This document shows, in pieces, positions 11,822 through 24,142 of a stretch of 64,000 nucleotides of DNA (the stretch's first letter is position 1; each line of letters begins with the position of its first letter). Under the pieces are notes generated by a model. That model made no database searches. It was not told the origin of the DNA and saw nothing but the letters and a program-made list of their open reading frames with translations. The stretch comes from Lycium barbarum. Its lineage: Eukaryota; Streptophyta; Magnoliopsida; Solanales; Solanaceae. The DNA lies in contig NC_083344.1 of assembly GCF_019175385.1 (NCBI RefSeq), positions 29,762,231 to 29,826,230 of the forward strand. The letters run 5' to 3'. A program made the translations under genes and the position numbers.

Positions 11822-13076
11822 TTAATGAGGATACTTAGACTTCATACTCTCTTCTGCTTCCCAAGTCATTTCTTCCCGATTTTTATTTCGCCATACGACT
11901 TTGACTGAAGCTACCTCTTTATTTCGGAGTCTTCATACTTGCCTGTCTAAAATAGCGATAGGCACCTTTTCATAGGTTAGCTTTTCGGTCACTTGCACAT
12001 CATCTATCGAGACAATCTTTGTGGGTTCTCCAATTCACTTGCGGAGCATCAAAACGTGGAAGACTGGATGGACTGATTCAAGCTCCGAAGGCAAATCCAG
12101 TTCATAGGCTACATAACCCACCTTACGGATAATTCTATAGGGTCCGATATATCTAGGACTTAACTTTCCTCTCTTGCCAAATCTCATCACCCATTTCATT
12201 GGTGATACTTTCAAAAACACGCAATCATTAACCTGGAATTCCAAGTCTCGTCGGCGATTGTCTGCATAAGATTTTTGGCGACTTTGGGCTGTCAGCAACC
12301 GATCTCGGATCACCTTAACTTTTTCCACCGCTTGTTGAATCAATTCGGGGCCTACTAGTTGTGCTTCTACTATTTCGAACCATCCAATTGGGGATCTACA
12401 TTTCCTTCCATATAAAGCTTCATATGGAGCCATTTGAATACTGGAATGATAGTTGTTATTATACGAAAATTCGATTAGTGACAAATGATCGTCCCAACTT
12501 CCACCGAAATCCAGCACACATGCTCGTAGCATATCTTCCAAGGTTTGAATAGTGCGCTCGGCTTGTCCATCGGTCTGCGGATGAAATGTCGTGCTAAGCT
12601 TCACTTGAGTGCCTAGACCTTCTTGGAAGGACTTCCAGAACTTAGCTGTAAACTGTACTCCTCTGTCTGTGATAATAGATAGTGGAATACCATGAAGGCG
12701 CATAATTTCTTTTAGATACAACCTTGCATAATCTTCGGCTGAGTATGTAGTCTTAATCGGGAGAAAATGGGCTGCTTTCGTCAGTCTATCCACGATCACC
12801 CATATAGAATCATACTTGCCTCGAGAACGGGGTAATCCTACAATAAAATCCATGTTGATCACTTCCCATTTCCAAGTAGGGATTTCCATTGCTTGCAATA
12901 AGCCTCCTGGCTTCTGATGTTCAACTTTTACTTGTTGTCAATTTGGGTACTGTGCTACAAATTCTGCTATGTCTCTCTTCATGCCATCCCCAATATATTA
13001 ACTTGAGATTATGATACATTTTGGTCGTACCTGGAAGAATGGAATACCGAGAATAATGTGCATCCTCTAGAATTCG
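11822..13076 (-). pseudogene. Element C integrase and chromodomain, broken
   Basis: Integrase inserts element cDNA; the chromodomain of this clade is thought to steer it to heterochromatin. The core is open from 12898 to 12035, with all three catalytic acids visible (VDRLTK Asp, ITDRG Asp, QAERTIQ Glu), the SPIGWF block and the GPYRI region. The N-terminal zinc-binding part (about 13076-12905) is present but frame-shifted. After the stop at 12035 the same frame continues into a chromodomain (VKVVWRNKNREEMTWEAEE) with another stop near 11892, ending at TAA 11822-11824. This is the most intact integrase of the window. Confidence 0.9.
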
Positions 13077-15139
13077 TCAGCGCAATTCTGCTACATTCGG
13101 CACACATAATCTGCCTCGGTACCTAAGAATTCCGTCAATAGAAACTTCAAATGGAGCCTTCTCCTTTTCATGAGATAGGTCTCTGTAATGGCACAATTGG
13201 GAGTCTTCATATTGTCGCTCCTTCACTTCTATGTCCAAGGACGAAGTTGTGGGACTGCTGATACTAATCCCCACATTACCCGAATCTATTAAACGTACCC
13301 CAAGACTAGCTAGTTGGCGGAGCTCATGAACCATCTCTTTCTTTTCCGGAGGGACTTCACATAGACTGCCCATTGATCGGCGGCTAAGCGCATCGGCTAC
13401 TACATTCGCTTTTCCGGGGTGATACAAAATTTCCACATCATAATCCTTCAATAATTCTAACCACTACCTCTGCCGCAGGTTCAACTCCTTCTGCTTGAAA
13501 ATGTACTGAAGGATTTTTTGATCTGTATAGATATCAACAGGCACACCATACAAATAATGCCTGCATATTTTGAAGGCATGAATAACCGCAGCCAATTCGA
13601 GATCATGAGTCGGATAATTCTTTTCATATTTCCGCAGTTGTCTCGAAGCATATGCAATAACTCTACCGTGCTGCATCAATACACATCCTAATCCGACACC
13701 GGAAAGATCACAATATACCACGTATCCATCTGACCCTTCGGGAAGTGTTAAGACCGGAGCTGAGGTCAATCTGCCTTTCAACTCTTGGAAGCTGCGCTCA
13801 CAAGTATCATTCCACTGAAATTTGGCTGACTTCTGGGTTAGCTTCGTCAATGAGGCTGAAATAGATGAAAAGCCCTCTAAGAATCTTCTATAGTATCCTG
13901 CCAAAACCCAGAAAACTACGAACTTCTGTAGGCGTCGTAGGTCTTGGCCAAGTCCTCACAGCTTTAATTTTCTGAGTGTCGACTCGAATACCATCATTTG
14001 AAATGACATGGCCCAGAAATGTCACAGAATTTAGCCACAACTCGCACTTTGAAAATTTTTCATACAATTCTCGGGCTCGAAGAATGTAGAGAACAATTCA
14101 CAAATGATCTGCATGTTCCGATTCCGTGCGAGAATACACCAGAATATCATCAATAAACACTATCACAAATAGATCCAAGAGAGGCCTGAATACGTTGTTC
14201 ATCAAATTCATAAACACGGCCGGAGCATTAGTCAGCCCAAACGACATCACTCGTAATTCATAGTGGCCATATCTTGTTCTGAAGGCCGTCTTGGGAATAT
14301 TAGCTTCTCTAACTCTCACCTGATGGTAACCCGATCTCAAATCTATTTTTGAAAACCATTTGGCACCCTGTAGCTGATCAAATAATTCATCAATCCTCGG
14401 AAGAGGATACTTGTTCTTTATCGTCACTTTATTCAATTGCCTGTAGTCGATACACATTCGTAGAGATCCGTCTTTCTTTCTTACAAACAAGACTGGTGCT
14501 CCCCACGGCGATGAACTGGGTCTAATAAACCCCTTTTCGAGCAAATCTTTCAACTGTACCATTAGTTCTTTCAATTCTGCCGGAGCCATTCGATAAGGAG
14601 GAATAGAAATAGGCTTAGTGTCCGACAATACATTAATGGCGAAATCAATTTCTCTTTCTGGGGGAAGACCTGGGAGTTCATCTGGAAATACATCCGGAAA
14701 TTCATTCACCACCGGAACAGATTGAAATGCTGGCGACTTTGCTTCTGTGTCATACACCAGAACTAGATGATAAATATAGCCTTTCGCTATCATCTTCCTC
14801 GCCTTAAGGTAGGAAATAAACCTACCCTTTGGGGATGCTGCATTACCCTTCCATTTAAGCACGGGCTCTCTCGGGAATTGGAATCGAAATCTATCATTTT
14901 CAGCTCAATCAAATGCGCTTTGGTCTGTCGATCACATATCACAATTACATGATTTTTGTACACTTGCCTTGCTATCACGGGATCACCAACCGGAGTGAGT
15001 ACCTCAAAAGGTTTAATTGGCTCAAGTTTCACCCCAATACAACCAGCAACATATGGAATAATATAAGAAAAAGTAGAACCCGGATCTATTAGTGCGTATA
15101 CATCACGGGAGAATATAGACAATGTACCTGTAACCACAT
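13077..15139 (-). pseudogene. Element C protease, reverse transcriptase and RNase H, broken
   Basis: The protease segment (15139-14870) has the active-site type ALIDPGSTFSYI: DPGS in place of the usual DSGA/DTGA, a variant known in Ty3/gypsy elements. A one-base shift near 14870 leads into RT (14862-14098), with [28 protein letters not shown] and the catalytic [12 protein letters not shown] has become TGA at 14098; a second frameshift near 13905 enters RNase H (13904-13464), with [11 protein letters not shown] and a YCD-like catalytic site. Further stops lie at 13464 and 13077. Element D lies immediately upstream (15140) and its target duplication CACAT occupies 15135-15139. Confidence 0.9.
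15135..15139. other. Target-site duplication of element D, left copy
   Basis: CACAT, identical to 24138-24142 on the other side of D. A 5-bp duplication is the usual Ty3/gypsy footprint. Confidence 0.93.
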
Positions 15140-18100
15140 TGTCACGACCCAACTAGGGGCCGCGACGAGTACCCGATACTTGTACCGAGCACCCCTTATC
15201 TATCATTTTACCTCTATTACTGAGTGGGCCGTATGAACTATACCATATCTTTTTTTTGTGCTTAACATTAACACTAGTAGCATAATTATAAACATAGGCT
15301 AGCAAACTTTGCTACCACATTATACAGCGACGAGGACCATCAAAAGTACAAAACACCTAACTGTACATATCCATCTACGAGCCTCTAAACATAGTACACA
15401 TATACATAGGAAGGGCCGAGTACTGCCGTGCCCGAACATATATACACAAAATAGTACCAAGAAACTGAGGCTCCGGAACAACTGGAGCGCTGCTACAATA
15501 CTGCTGATGAAGCTCCTAGGAGTCAAGTCTGTCTACCTGCTGACATGCGCGGCATGGAACGCAGCGTCCACAAGAAGGGACGTCAGTACGAATAGTGTTC
15601 CGAGTATGTAAGGCATGGAAGATAATACAAACAGAAACATAAGGTATGATTAACAATATCATGGGATCATAGGACATATAGTGATACAAAAAAGTAACCT
15701 GTACATAGGAATACCCTTTTCAGGCCGGATACCATGCATGCTTGTCTTTCCCTTTAAAAAGAACAATTCTTTTTCATAGACATAGAAAATAGAACTTATA
15801 TCATGTCATGCCTTATCATATCATATCATATCGTATCATATCATATGAGATCATGTCATATCATATCGTGTCATATCATATCATGTCATGTCATATCATG
15901 TCATATCATAACAGGTCATAGCATAGCACCGAACAATGTCGGCTCGCCCATATATCCCGCGTCCGGGCATCCCGCGTCCGAGATGATAAGCCAGCTGACC
16001 AGGTGGCAATGAAACATGTTTCCCTTCCCATCCCCATGTATCCCTTCCCCCCACCCCATGTACATATTCATATCTCATATACATATGTCATATAAGCATG
16101 CAGGAGAGCCCAAAGAAAATCATGTATCCAACGGAGTGACATAAGGTCGGTGACCTCCGATTACATTACGGAATAACCGGGATCGCTTTGTCTCACCTTG
16201 AAGGAACGAGTATTTTAAGGCGAGACTATCAACGGAGAATAGCACTAGAAAATAACATAATATGAAACCAGGAGCATCATAGACATCAATTCATGTTTTG
16301 AAATCTTTAGAAAATAGTGTCATGACCAAGGAATAGAATTAAAGATCAAGAACTAGTTGGACACTTTCATACTCATATTGAATCCTTAGCTTAAGACTCT
16401 TAGTCATGGAATCATTCTTGTCATACTTATCATAGACGTGTTCTCTTCCTTAGCATCATCGTTATCATGGTCATCATAGACATATTTCCATTAGAATGGT
16501 ACAGTACTTATCGTTTGATAATCGGGATAAGGATCAAAAGTTTCCTTTGGATTCTGCTTCAAAATAAGTCAAGCGGAACAATAAGGGAAATCCGGGAACA
16601 ATGGGCCCACCTCGGGCCGAATGTGGTAGCGTACACAATTTGCATATGTTACATGTCATGGCGTTACTTGTGGGGGTTTAAGGTAGTCGGGTCCTATTTA
16701 TGCAAGTTCTAGAGGTTTAGGAAGTTTTTCCAACATTTCACACAATTTTTAATTCAATTCTTCTGAATGAAAAAAAGGAAACTTTAGGTGCGGATTCCAG
16801 AGAATAGGGTTGTCCTCGAGGTTCATATCCAACCTAGTATGTTTAAGACATGCCAAAGAAGGAAGAGTAAAGCCTTACATACCTCTTTCCGCTCCTTATG
16901 CTACTCCAAATTCAAGTTGCAAATCCGCCACAATCTACAAATTGGTCACATTTACCAAACCTTAATTAGAACATTTAGAATTGGATTCTTAAAGTGACAC
17001 CTGGCTACCGAAATTTCGGCAGCACTTCCCCTGTAAATACACCATCCCCAAAGTTCAACTCAGCCAATTTTTAATCAACAACAATCCGGGAATTTCCATA
17101 CTAACAATTTCCATATTCAATCCAAGATACATTATAACAACTTAATCAATTTATTACTTCCTTCAAAACCTTCCAACTCCAATAAAAACAATAACAACCT
17201 TATAATATATATTCCAACAACACCATACTAATACCATTATCTTCCATACATGTAAGAACATAATATTCAATTTACATAATCTTCCAAGACAAGCCTCCAA
17301 CTACGGATACTTCACTAAGCTCATTAGGCTTTTATTTGCAATATAATATCCACAACACAACAACCAACATACTAAATAAAATTTGCTCACCATTCCTTCG
17401 TGATTCACCAAATATACACGGCTATATATGTGATATACAACTCACGGCCAACATCATGCACACATGGCTACAACTTCACTAAAATCATCCAACTTCCATT
17501 ATTAACGTAGCATTCATTCAACCAAAACTATCCACTAGATAAAATAATTAAAACATGAATTTCCACCCACACATAGGAATACACGGCCACACAACTACAT
17601 TCTTATTATTCATGAATTTCACTCACGTTTGTATACTACAACATGCATAAACATCCATAACATATAAAAGAGTATAAGTTCTTACCTTTTTTTTTTTTCT
17701 CCACTTCTTCACTTGACTAAAATTGGCAACTTGTATGATTATGAGTTTTTCTTGTTCCAACAACCCCTTCAACTTGCTAAGAACCTTTTAATGAATTGTT
17801 TGGCTAGGAAGAACAAGTTGAGACTCCTCTATTTTTATTTTATTTTTTGGTTTTTTTTTTCCTTCAAGGGTCGAATGGTCCCTTTTGTTTCTCCACTCTT
17901 CTTTGTTTTCTTGAGTTTTCTAGAATGGAGTAAGAAAGATGACTTGGTCATCTTTTATATTTCATAAATTAAATCCCACATGGGCTTGGCCCATGCCCAT
18001 GGCCGGTTGGGCCCTCTTTATTTGCTTAAAAATTCCAAGCCCAATTATCATTTTGTTTCTTTCACGACAAGTTGTAATTCATAAAACTATTCTCCAAAAT

Positions 18101-18252
18101 TCCGATTTTACCCCTAGACTCTTTTAATAATTCCGCTTCTAAATTCTTCATAAGCAACACATATGCCAACCAAAACAAAAATAAAGCCTTGCTTCTCGTC
18201 TTCCCGCGATTGTCTTGAATTTTCCGATTGCACAAAAATGCGGGATATAACA
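15140..18252 (-). repeat. Element D 3' LTR (3,113 bp)
   Basis: Plus-strand view: TGTCACGACCC to GGGATATAACA. Compared with the other D LTR it has two rather than three copies of a 15-base CCCGCGTCCGGGCAT unit (about 15956-15981) and lacks about 40 bases near 17098. An ATCAT/GTCAT-rich simple repeat occupies about 15800-15912. The shared conserved block is at 15535-15592; splice-donor-like motifs (minus) lie near 16886 and 17688. Confidence 0.93.
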
Positions 18253-18276
18253 TCCTCCCCCCCCTTTAGAACATTC
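18253..18276 (-). other. Polypurine tract of element D
   Basis: On the minus strand CTAAA plus nine G plus AGGA abuts the LTR start. Confidence 0.82.
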
Positions 18277-19355
18277 GTCCTCGAATGTTAAACTGGCCTC
18301 ATAGTGTATTATAATATTTCGGGGAGGTCTCCCTTGCGGTCATCTCCCACTTCGCTTAACATATCCATTTTTGGAGCTTAGGTTGCCTTTATGTCGTAGG
18401 TCAATTGAGTTAGCTCTGAACGCTGGCCCTGCGTTAATAAGTCCCCTTTATTGGATCTTGAATCGTCATAGTCCATTTTAGGTCTAACATGTTCTCCCCC
18501 CTTTATTAAGAGGGTCTACACACGCCTATGCCCTTTTAATAATCGTCGCCTTCCGCGATCCTTTACAATTGTGATTCCCTTTTCCGTGGAGCCTTCCGCG
18601 TCTATTCCCACGCTAGATATGTTCCCGTATATCACCGCATTAGGGCTTCCTAGCCTTAACTAGCATGGGTTCGGCATCGGTCTTACCTTGTGACTTCCGT
18701 ACTTATATCCTTCATCACGTCTTTTGAATTTCATTCAACTGGCATATTCCATGTATCGCGACACTGTTTGTTAGGTTTCTACAGTCACAGATAAGATGTC
18801 ATGTACATGTATACCTTTCCACCACTATTTTACTTACAACCACTTCCAAACACTAATCAACTTTCTTTAATCCCAAAGCTCTGTCATGCTTTCTCCCCTT
18901 CTGCTAGTCTAGTCCATCTCAACTTACATGAATTCTATAGGGTTTCTAACCACTTCATACACTCCAATTTACTTTAGGCCACCTAATTTCACATTCGTCT
19001 CTTGTTCCCACATTTATGAAATTTTCAGCCTGTTTCCCAGGGGGTCACCCATCCTCCCGCCTTAGCATGCTTAATCTTGAAACTTTAATGCATTTCAGTT
19101 TCTTAGTGTTAGTATTTTCGCCTCCCCTCCCCCACACTATCTATATCACATAATATGGGACAAGTTGGGGTCTTAGCAGTTTTCAAAACGCCCGCGTAAC
19201 ACGTCTTTTCTTTCAGTTACAATTCTAACCTCCGCAATCCCTAGTATTCGTCTTTTTACCTATGTATATGGCTACTTTTGTCCTAAATTTCCCGAATTCC
19301 TAATACGTTCAGTAATACAAGGAACGGTGCATGATAAAGCAAAATCCAGTTCAAT
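18277..19355 (-). other. Element D internal non-coding tail
   Basis: No coding frame. The minus strand aligns with element B from about 6240 onward (shared blocks include ACCCCAACTTG, ATGCATTAAAGTTT and GAGACGAATGTGAAATTAGG). Close to the LTR it shares GGCAACCTAAGCT with B near 7255. Conservation between two insertions argues that this stretch travels with the family. Confidence 0.75.
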
Positions 19356-20774
19356 TTAACACCCACATATCATAGAAAATGCCGAAAGTGTACCTGTGGC
19401 CGCATCTGCGGAAGGATCAGGATCCTGCCGTCCTGCCAATGCGTATATACGGTGCAGAGGGCCGGCTGAACTGGGGGCCCCTCCTCTGCCTCGACCACGG
19501 CCTGCTGGAGCCTGGGAGGCCTGTCCCGGAGGGCGCACGGACGGTGTCGAACCCACTGCTGACCCGGCGGGCTGAGCTCTACTTCCCTCATTCCTTAGCG
19601 GACAATCTCGCATCAAATGGTCAGTCCGTCCGCAGGCATAACATGCACCTGTATCCCGGTAACACTGTCCAGAGTGCGGCCTGCCACACCGAGTACACCG
19701 TAGTGGGAGTTGCCCCGTCCTGCTGGAATCAGCTCTATACTGGGACCCCGAAGCTCTAGTACCCTGATCTGGTCCCGAATAAGTAGAACGATCAAATCCC
19801 CTATCCGCAAATCGAGGTGGCGCACTGGCCACTGATTGGCCTGAATACCTAGGTTGCTCCTGTGCCTGCCCCCTTCTGTACTCGCTTCTAGCCCCGGAAG
19901 ATCTGCCCCTTTTTCTGGAACCCCTATCTGGATAACGCTCCCCTCTCTGTAACTGATACTGCTCCTCCAGGTTTTGGGCGTGGTCCTGGATACGAGTAAT
20001 AGTCATCCCATCCTGGAGTGAAGCCGTCAAGCACTCCTTGACTAAATGTGGCCCTAGCCCACTCACAAACCGGTGCACGTGATCTCCCATATCAGCTATC
20101 ATGACTGGGGCATACCTGGCTAACGAGTTAAAATGAAGACTGTATTCTCGAACGCTCATATTTCCCTGTCTAAAGTTCAAGAACATGTCGGCTCGAGCCC
20201 GTCGAACTTCCAGTGGTAGGAAGTGTCGCAGAAATGCCTCAGTAAATTCTTGCCAAACCGGAGGGGGTGCATTCGCTCCCCTCGAAGATACCCAGTTATT
20301 ATACCACAGAACTGCCACATCCCGCAGTCTGTATGAAGCCAACTCTACGGACTCCGTATCCGAAGCATGTATGATCCTCAGAGTCCTCAGCATCTCGTCT
20401 ATGAAACTCTGCGGGTCTTTCTTTGGTTTTGATCCATAAAACTCCGGAGGTCTCAGAGTGATAAAGTCGCGGGCCCTTGCACTCACCGCCCTGTCTCCCG
20501 GGTCTACATCTTGCCGCTGAACCTGTGCGGCAACTAGCTGGGTCAATAACTGGATGGCCTCTGTCACCTGCTGGCCCGGAGCTGCTGGCGGTGGAACTGG
20601 AAGTGCTGGGGTTGGGGCTGGAACTCTTTCCTGCTCTGCCGATACCGGGGAAGCAGGAGAAGTCCGAGGGGGAGCTTCATTATAAGACTCGTCTTCTTCT
20701 ATCTCCCGTTCAACTCTGTCCCCGGCCACCCTTCCGCCCTTCTGGGCCGCCGTAGTCTTCTTCTTCATCGGCAT
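19356..20774 (-). CDS. Element D gag polyprotein (open)
   Basis: The open frame runs from ATG 20774 (MPMKKK) to the stop at 19356; an earlier in-frame ATG at 20786 would lie upstream of a TTTCAG splice-acceptor-like motif, so 20774 is preferred. The product of about 472 residues has a charged, proline-rich N-terminus, a retrotransposon gag core (about residues 100-240: ITLRPPEFYGSKP, VLWYNNW, HRFVSGLGPHL), an RG-rich region, and a CCHC zinc knuckle CYACGRTDHLMRDC near residue 380. The C-terminus fades into a protease start (TGTLSAFS) and stops. It would package element RNA in virus-like particles. Unlike gag of B and C it has no internal stop. Confidence 0.9.
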   Translation of the reverse strand: MPMKKKTTAAQKGGRVAGDRVEREIEEDESYNEAPPRTSPASPVSAEQERVPAPTPALPVPPPAAPGQQVTEAIQLLTQLVAAQVQRQDVDPGDRAVSARARDFITLRPPEFYGSKPKKDPQSFIDEMLRTLRIIHASDTESVELASYRLRDVAVLWYNNWVSSRGANAPPPVWQEFTEAFLRHFLPLEVRRARADMFLNFRQGNMSVREYSLHFNSLARYAPVMIADMGDHVHRFVSGLGPHLVKECLTASLQDGMTITRIQDHAQNLEEQYQLQRGERYPDRGSRKRGRSSGARSEYRRGQAQEQPRYSGQSVASAPPRFADRGFDRSTYSGPDQGTRASGSQYRADSSRTGQLPLRCTRCGRPHSGQCYRDTGACYACGRTDHLMRDCPLRNEGSRAQPAGSAVGSTPSVRPPGQASQAPAGRGRGRGGAPSSAGPLHRIYALAGRQDPDPSADAATGTLSAFSMICGC

Positions 20775-20969
20775 TACTGAAACCATAACATAGGATTAGG
20801 AAAATAATATGGAAACCTGGTAGCATAGTTCTATCGCACGATCTAGAGTACAAAGAAGGTCATATTTCCTAAATGCCCTGCAGCCTCCTGCCTATAAGTG
20901 TGGCGCGCTACACACCTATAAACAGGACTCTACTGGACACGGCTCGTAGACAAACCCCTAGGACCGCCT

Positions 20970-20981
20970 GCTCTGATACCA
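20970..20981 (-). other. Primer-binding site of element D (tRNA-iMet)
   Basis: The minus strand reads TGGTATCAGAGC exactly, four bases from the LTR end. Confidence 0.92.
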
Positions 20982-20985
20982 CTTC

Positions 20986-23900
20986 TGTCACGACCCAACT
21001 AGGGGCCGCGACGAGTACCCGATACTTGTACCGAGCACCTCTTATCTATCATTTTACCTCTATTACTAAGTGGGCCGTATGAACTATACCATATCGGTTT
21101 TTTGTGCTTAACATTAACACTAGTATCATAATTATAAACATAGGCTAGAAAACATTGCTAGCACATTATACAGCGACGAGGACCATCAAAAGTATAAAAC
21201 ACCTAACTGTACATATCCGTCTACGAGCCTCTAAACATAGTACACATATACATAGGAAGGGCCGAGTACTGCCGTGCCCGAACATATATACACAAAATAG
21301 TACCAAGAAACTGAGGCTCCGGAACAACTGGAGCGCTGCTACAATACTGCTGATGAAGCTCCTAGGAGTCAAGTCTGTCTACCTGCTGACATGCGCGGCA
21401 TGGAACGCAGCGTCCACAAGAAGGGACGTCAGTACGAATAGTGTACCGAGTATGTAAGGCATGGAAGATAATACAAACAGAAACATAAGGTATGATTAAC
21501 AATATCATGGGATCATAGGACATATAGTGATACAAAAAAGTAACCTGTACATAGGAATACCCTTTTCAGGCCGGATACCATGCATGCTTGTCTTTCCCTT
21601 TAAAAAGAACAATTCTTTTTCATAGACATAGAAAATAGAACTTATATCATGTCATGCCTTATCATATCATATCATATCGTATCATATCATATGAGATCAT
21701 GTCATATCATATCGTGTCATATCATATCATGTCATGTCATATCATGTCATATCATAACAGGTCATAGCATAGCACCGAACAATGTCGGCTCGCCCATATA
21801 TCCCGCGTCCGGGCATCCCGCGTCCGGGCATCCCGCGTCCGGGATGATATGCCAGCTGACCAGGTGGCAATGAAACATGTTTCCCTTCCCATCCCCATGT
21901 ATCCCTTCCCCCCACCCCATGTACATATTCATATCTCATATACATATGTCATATAAGCATGCAGGAGAGCCCAAAGAAAATCATGTATCCATCGGAGTGA
22001 CGTAAGGTCGGTGACCTCCGATTACATTACGGAATAACCGGGATCGCTTTGTCTCACCTTGAAGGAACGAGTATTTTAAGGCGAGACTATCAACGGAGAA
22101 TAGCACTAGAAAATAACATAATATGAAACCAGGAGCATCATAGACATCAATTCATGTTTTGAAATCTTTAGAAAATAGTGTCATGACCAAGGAATAGAAT
22201 TAAAGATCAAGAACTAGTTGGACACTTTCATACTCATATTGAATCCTTAGCTTAAGACTCTTAGTCATGGAATCATTCTTGTCATACTTATCATAGGCGT
22301 ATTCTCTTCCTTAGCATCATCGTTATCATGGTCATCATAGACATATTTTCATTAGAATGGTACAGTACTTATCGTTTGATAATCGGGATAAGGATCAAAA
22401 GTTTCCTTTGGATTCTGCTTCAAAATAAGTCAAGCGGAACAATAAGGAAAATCCGGGAACAATGGGCCCACCTCGGGCCGAATGTGGTAGCGTACACAAT
22501 TTGCATATGTTACATGTCATGGCGTTACTTGTGGAGGTTTAAGGTAGTCGGGTCCTATTTATGCAAGTTCTAGAGGTTTAGGAAGTTTTTCCAACATTTC
22601 ACACAATTTTTAATTCAATTCTTCTGAATGAAAAAAAGGAAACTTTAGGTGCGGATTCCAGAGAATAGGGTTGTCCCCGAGGTTCATATCCAACCTAGTA
22701 TGTTTAAGACATGCCAAAAAGGAAGAGTAAAGCCTTACTTACCTCTTTCCGCTCCTTATGCTACTCCAAATTCAAGTTGCAAATCCGCCACAATCTACAA
22801 ATTGGTCACATTTACCAAACCTTAATTAGAACATTTAGAATTGGATTCTTAAAATGACACCTGGCTACTGAAATTTCGGCAGCACTTCCCCTGTAAATAC
22901 ACCATCCCCAAAGTTCAACTCAGCCAATTTTTAATCAACAACAATCCGGGAATTCAACCCGGCCAAACTATTAACATAATGTCAACAACCATACTAACAA
23001 TTTCCATATTCAATCCAAGATACATTATAACAACTTAATCAATTTATTACTTCCTTCAAAATCTTCCAACTCCAATAAAAACAATAACAACCTTATAATA
23101 TATATTCCAACAACACCATACTAATACCATTATCTTCCATACATGTAAGAACATAATATTCAATTTACATAATCTTCCAAGACAATCCTCCAACTACTAA
23201 TACTTCACTAAGCTCATTAGGCTTTTATTTGCAATATAATATCCACAACACAACAACCAACATACTAAATAAATTTTGCTCACCATTCCTTCGTGATTCA
23301 CCAAATATACACGGCTATATATGTGATATACAACTCACGGCCAACATCACGCACACATGGCTACAACTTCACTAAAATCATCCAACTTCCATTATTAACG
23401 TAGCATTCATTACAACCACAACTATCCACTAGATAAAATAATTAAAACATGAATTTCCACCCACACATAGGAATACACGGCCACACAACTACATTCTTAT
23501 TATTCATGAATTTCACTCACGTTTGTATACTACAACATGCATAAACATCCATAACATATAAAAGAGTATAAGTTCTTACCTTTTTTTTTCTCCACTTCTT
23601 CACTTGACTAAAATTGGCAACTTGTATGATTATGAGTTTTTCTTGTTCCAACAACCCCTTCAACTTGCTAAGAACCTTTTAATGAATTGTTTGGCTAGGA
23701 AGAACAAGTTGAGACTCTTCTCTTCTTTTTTTTTTGGTTTTTTTTCCTTCAAGGGTCGAATGGTCCCTTTTGTTTCTCCACTCTTCTTTGTTTTCTTGAG
23801 TTTTTTAGAATGGAGTAAGAAAGATGACTTGGTCATCTTTGATATTTCATAAATTAAATCCCACATGGGCTTGGCCCATGCCCATGGCCGGTTGGGCCCT

Positions 23901-24137
23901 CTTTATATCCTTAAAAATTCCAAGCCCAATTATCATTTTTTTTCTTTCACGACAAGTTGTAATTCATAAAACTATTCTCCAAAATTCCGATTTTACCCCT
24001 AGACTCTTTTAATAATTCCGCTTCTAAATTCTTCATAAGCAACACATATGCCAACCAAAACAAAAATAAAGCCTTGCTTCTCGTCTTCCCGCGATTGTCT
24101 TGAATTTTCCGATTGCACAAAAATGCGGGATTTAACA
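20986..24137 (-). repeat. Element D 5' LTR (3,152 bp)
   Basis: TGTCACGACCC to GGGATTTAACA in plus view; nearly identical to 15140-18252. It has three copies of the 15-base CCCGCGTCCGGGCAT unit (about 21802-21842) and a 40-base segment near 22955-23000 absent from its partner. The shared conserved block is at 21381-21438 and the ATCAT-rich simple repeat at about 21647-21770. Confidence 0.94.
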
Positions 24138-24142
24138 CACAT
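24138..24142. other. Target-site duplication of element D, right copy
   Basis: CACAT, identical to 15135-15139. The element C gag frame resumes here. Confidence 0.93.

Larger units (their letters stand above)
15140..24137 (-). mobile_element. Element D: complete gag-only non-autonomous Ty3/gypsy element
   Basis: Two complete LTRs (15140-18252 and 20986-24137) flank a 2,733-bp interior holding a primer-binding site, one open gag (476 codons) and about 1.1 kb of non-coding tail, with a polypurine tract. There is no protease, RT or integrase, so it must borrow pol from a relative. Both LTRs are very similar and the 5-bp target duplication is perfect, so it is among the youngest insertions here. 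It lies inside the gag-protease junction of element C. Family B is the same type. Confidence 0.95.

Noticed and set aside
11462..11908. 148-codon plus-strand frame
   Set aside because: Spans the C LTR start, polypurine tract and antisense chromodomain; not a gene.
15800..15912. Dense ATCATATC/ATCATGTC repeats (also 21647-21770), CRISPR-like at first glance
   Set aside because: Units have no unique spacers, vary in length, and sit at the same place in both D LTRs: a simple-sequence repeat.
19379..20755. Several plus-strand frames of 84-126 codons
   Set aside because: All are shadows of the open element D gag on the minus strand.
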